From positions 1 through 34,424 of the forward strand of contig JAKAFS010000041.1 in NCBI GenBank assembly GCA_021817825.1: DNA of 34,424 bases. The letters are read 5' to 3'. The DNA comes from Deltaproteobacteria bacterium. Lineage in GTDB: Bacteria; Desulfobacterota; Syntrophia; Syntrophales; UBA5619. Below the pieces are notes generated by a model. That model saw only the letters and a list, made by a program, of their open reading frames with translations. It ran no database searches and was not told where the DNA came from. The position numbers and the translations under genes are program-made. Below are positions 33,262-34,424 of this stretch, in pieces (the first letter of the stretch is position 1; every line of letters begins with the position of its first letter).

Positions 33262-33702
33262 ATGTTTGGTACGGGATTGTGGAGATTTGGCGGAGCGGAC
33301 TCGCTGCGGGAGATGCAGCGATTGCAAAGGGAGATGAATCAGGTTTTTTCAGGACTGGAACATCCGCTCACCCAGGAGTTTCCACCGGTCAACGCCTGGG
33401 TGGGGGAGGGGGATGTCATCGTCACGGCAGAGTTGCCGGGCGTGGATCCGCAGAAGGTGGACGTCTCCGTTGTGGGCGATACGCTGACGATCAGCGGCTC
33501 CCGGGAGGGAGAACCGCTGAAGGAAGGCGAGAGTTATCACCGCCAGGAGCGCAGTCACGGTCGTTTTACCAGGACGTTGCAGCTTCCCTTCCCCGTCGAG
33601 GTCGGGAAGGTCGATGCCCGGTACGAAAAGGGCGTCCTGAAAATGACCCTGCCGCGCGCGGAAGTGGATAAGCCGAGAAAAATCGCGGTACAGAGCGAAT
33701 AG
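33262..33702 (+). CDS. Small heat shock protein, Hsp20/alpha-crystallin family
   Basis: 146 residues. A short N-terminal arm (FGTGLWRFGG, LREMQRLQREMNQVF) precedes an alpha-crystallin domain (about 42-137: VNAWVGEGDVIVTAELPGVD to GVLKMTLPRAE). The C-terminal I-x-V anchor is in RKIAVQSE. Such proteins form oligomers that hold unfolding proteins for refolding. ATG 33262 is chosen because AGGAGG lies 8 nt upstream; the GTG at 33253 overlaps that site. The second Hsp20 gene starts 14 nt after its stop, and the two probably form one heat-inducible transcript. Confidence 0.93.
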   Translation: MFGTGLWRFGGADSLREMQRLQREMNQVFSGLEHPLTQEFPPVNAWVGEGDVIVTAELPGVDPQKVDVSVVGDTLTISGSREGEPLKEGESYHRQERSHGRFTRTLQLPFPVEVGKVDARYEKGVLKMTLPRAEVDKPRKIAVQSE

Positions 33703-33716
33703 AGGGAGGTGTGATC

Positions 33717-34118
33717 ATGGAACAAGCCGTAGAATATCAAAAAAAGTCAGCTCAGAATCCGGTGGCGACGGAGCGGACCCGAAACCGCAAGGTCTACGTG
33801 CCGAAGGCGGATATTGTCGAGACGGTCGATGCCATGGTGCTTTATGCGGATATGCCCGGCGTGGACGAAAAATCGGTCGAGGTCACGTTGGAGAAGAATA
33901 TCCTGACGATCAAGGGCGGTGTGGAGCCCGAGGCTTTTGCCGGGCGGAGCATCTGCTATGCCGAGTATGATGTCGGCGACTACGAGCGGGCCTTTACCAT
34001 CTCCGATGAAGTGGATCGCGACCGGATCGAGGCCGCCGTCAAGAACGGCGTTCTGAAGCTCATCCTGCGCAAGGCTCCGCAGGCGGAGGTCAGAAAAATT
34101 ACGGTTCGGACAGAGTAA
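33717..34118 (+). CDS. Second Hsp20/alpha-crystallin family protein
   Basis: 133 residues. A charged N-terminal arm (EQAVEYQKKSAQNP) is followed by an alpha-crystallin domain (KADIVETVDAMVLYADMPGVD to GVLKLILRKAP) and an I-x-V anchor in RKITVRTE. It differs clearly from the first copy in its loop (VEPEAFAGRSICYAEYDVGDYERAF), so the pair are diverged partners, not a recent duplication. ATG 33717 has GGGAGG 7-8 nt upstream. The transcript ends in a strong terminator at 34132-34165. Hetero-oligomers with the first protein are possible. Confidence 0.92.
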   Translation: MEQAVEYQKKSAQNPVATERTRNRKVYVPKADIVETVDAMVLYADMPGVDEKSVEVTLEKNILTIKGGVEPEAFAGRSICYAEYDVGDYERAFTISDEVDRDRIEAAVKNGVLKLILRKAPQAEVRKITVRTE

Positions 34119-34131
34119 ACTGGGTTTCCCG

Positions 34132-34165
34132 TCACCCGGAGGGTTCTCCCTCCGGGTGATTTTTT
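34132..34165 (+). terminator. Rho-independent terminator of the hsp20 pair
   Basis: TCACCCGGAGGG-ttct-CCCTCCGGGTGA, a perfect 12-bp stem with a 4-nt loop, followed by TTTTTT. Its T-run reaches the stop codon of the convergent YjbQ-family gene. Confidence 0.93.
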
Positions 34166-34424
34166 AATCCGCCGTCAGTTTGACCAGCGCCTTTCTCGTC
34201 CGTGGTCCGTCAAATTCACAAAAAAAGAGGGATTGCCATTGCCCCAGGACCAGTTGCCCCGCTTCGATGAAGAGCGTCTGCGAGGCTCCGAAGAGCGACG
34301 CCTTGATATGGGCCGCCGAGTTTCCTTCGCCGTGCCGATAGCCGGCGGAAAGGGGGATGATCCGATCCAGGCCCGTCAGGATGTCCTGCGGAACGTCCGG
34401 ATCGGCGTTTTCCTGCAGCGTCAC
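34164..34424 (-). CDS. YjbQ/UPF0047 family protein (3' part, cut by window edge)
   Basis: The C-terminal 86-87 residues of a gene whose start lies beyond the right edge; the family is usually about 135-140 residues. Conserved pieces are NADPDVPQDILTGLDRIIP, YRHGEGNSAAHIKASLFG, the LVLGQWQSLFFCEFDGPR block and the ending VKLTAD. YjbQ proteins are small trimeric enzymes with thiamine-phosphate-synthase-like side activity; their physiological role is unsettled. The last codon at the edge reads GTG, but it is probably internal. It converges with the hsp20 transcript. Confidence 0.88.
   Translation of the reverse strand: MTLQENADPDVPQDILTGLDRIIPLSAGYRHGEGNSAAHIKASLFGASQTLFIEAGQLVLGQWQSLFFCEFDGPRTRKALVKLTAD

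Noticed and set aside
1-34424. CRISPR arrays, tRNA/rRNA genes, insertion sequences, phage or defence systems
   Set aside because: No regularly spaced repeats, cloverleaf-like sequence, transposase or phage protein could be recognised by eye. The only repeats are the REP-like units and inverted repeats listed.

Overview
The window looks like chromosome of a Gram-negative, GC-rich bacterium, most likely a deltaproteobacterium (Desulfobacterota, Syntrophales-like). That placement is inference. It rests on a single long lysS-lolC-lolD-bamA-skp-lpxD-lpxA-oxidoreductase-lpxB-msbA-lpxK run, on short palindromic repeats scattered through it, and on the overall protein character. No marker gene in the window settles the taxon.

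Left part (1-6971, plus strand): the distal end of an O-antigen/capsule locus. It holds a UDP-GlcNAc 2-epimerase of the FnlC/WbjD kind (cut by the window edge), a WbuB-like glycosyltransferase, an NAD-dependent epimerase/reductase, a small monotopic phosphoglycosyl transferase and a WbpM-type membrane 4,6-dehydratase. Together they suggest a repeat unit started on undecaprenyl phosphate with a 2-acetamido-2,6-dideoxyhexose (QuiNAc or D-FucNAc), to which L-FucNAc is then added. A GT9 heptosyltransferase-like gene follows. The first ~2.3 kb is visibly more AT-rich than the rest.

Centre (6983-25160, minus strand): sixteen co-directional genes, read from lysS down to a tiny Trm112 zinc protein. 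They cover lipoprotein release (LolCD), outer-membrane protein assembly (BamA, Skp), lipid A synthesis (LpxD, LpxA, LpxB, LpxK, LpxL-type acyltransferase), lipid A flipping (MsbA) and inner-core heptose supply and transfer (GmhB, WaaC, WaaF). Many junctions overlap by 1, 4 or 8 nt, so translational coupling is likely. The distal part (lpxL to gmhB) has been invaded by REP-like palindromes that supply the stop codons of two genes and abut the ribosome-binding site of a third. BamA carries an extra N-terminal domain ahead of its five POTRA repeats. A GnnA-like oxidoreductase sits between lpxA and lpxB. WaaA, FabZ and LpxH/LpxI are not in the window.

Right part (25305-34424): smaller units. These are an HATPase-GNAT fusion protein transcribed divergently from a YtcJ-like amidohydrolase; ssb followed by a LysR-type regulator; tatA and a RodZ-like gene on the minus strand; an inositol-monophosphatase-family gene with a perfect palindromic terminator; two adjacent Hsp20 genes behind a sigma70-like promoter with a ~115-nt leader and a strong terminator; and the 3' part of a YjbQ-family gene cut by the window edge. 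No tRNA, rRNA, CRISPR array, intact insertion sequence or phage gene was seen.
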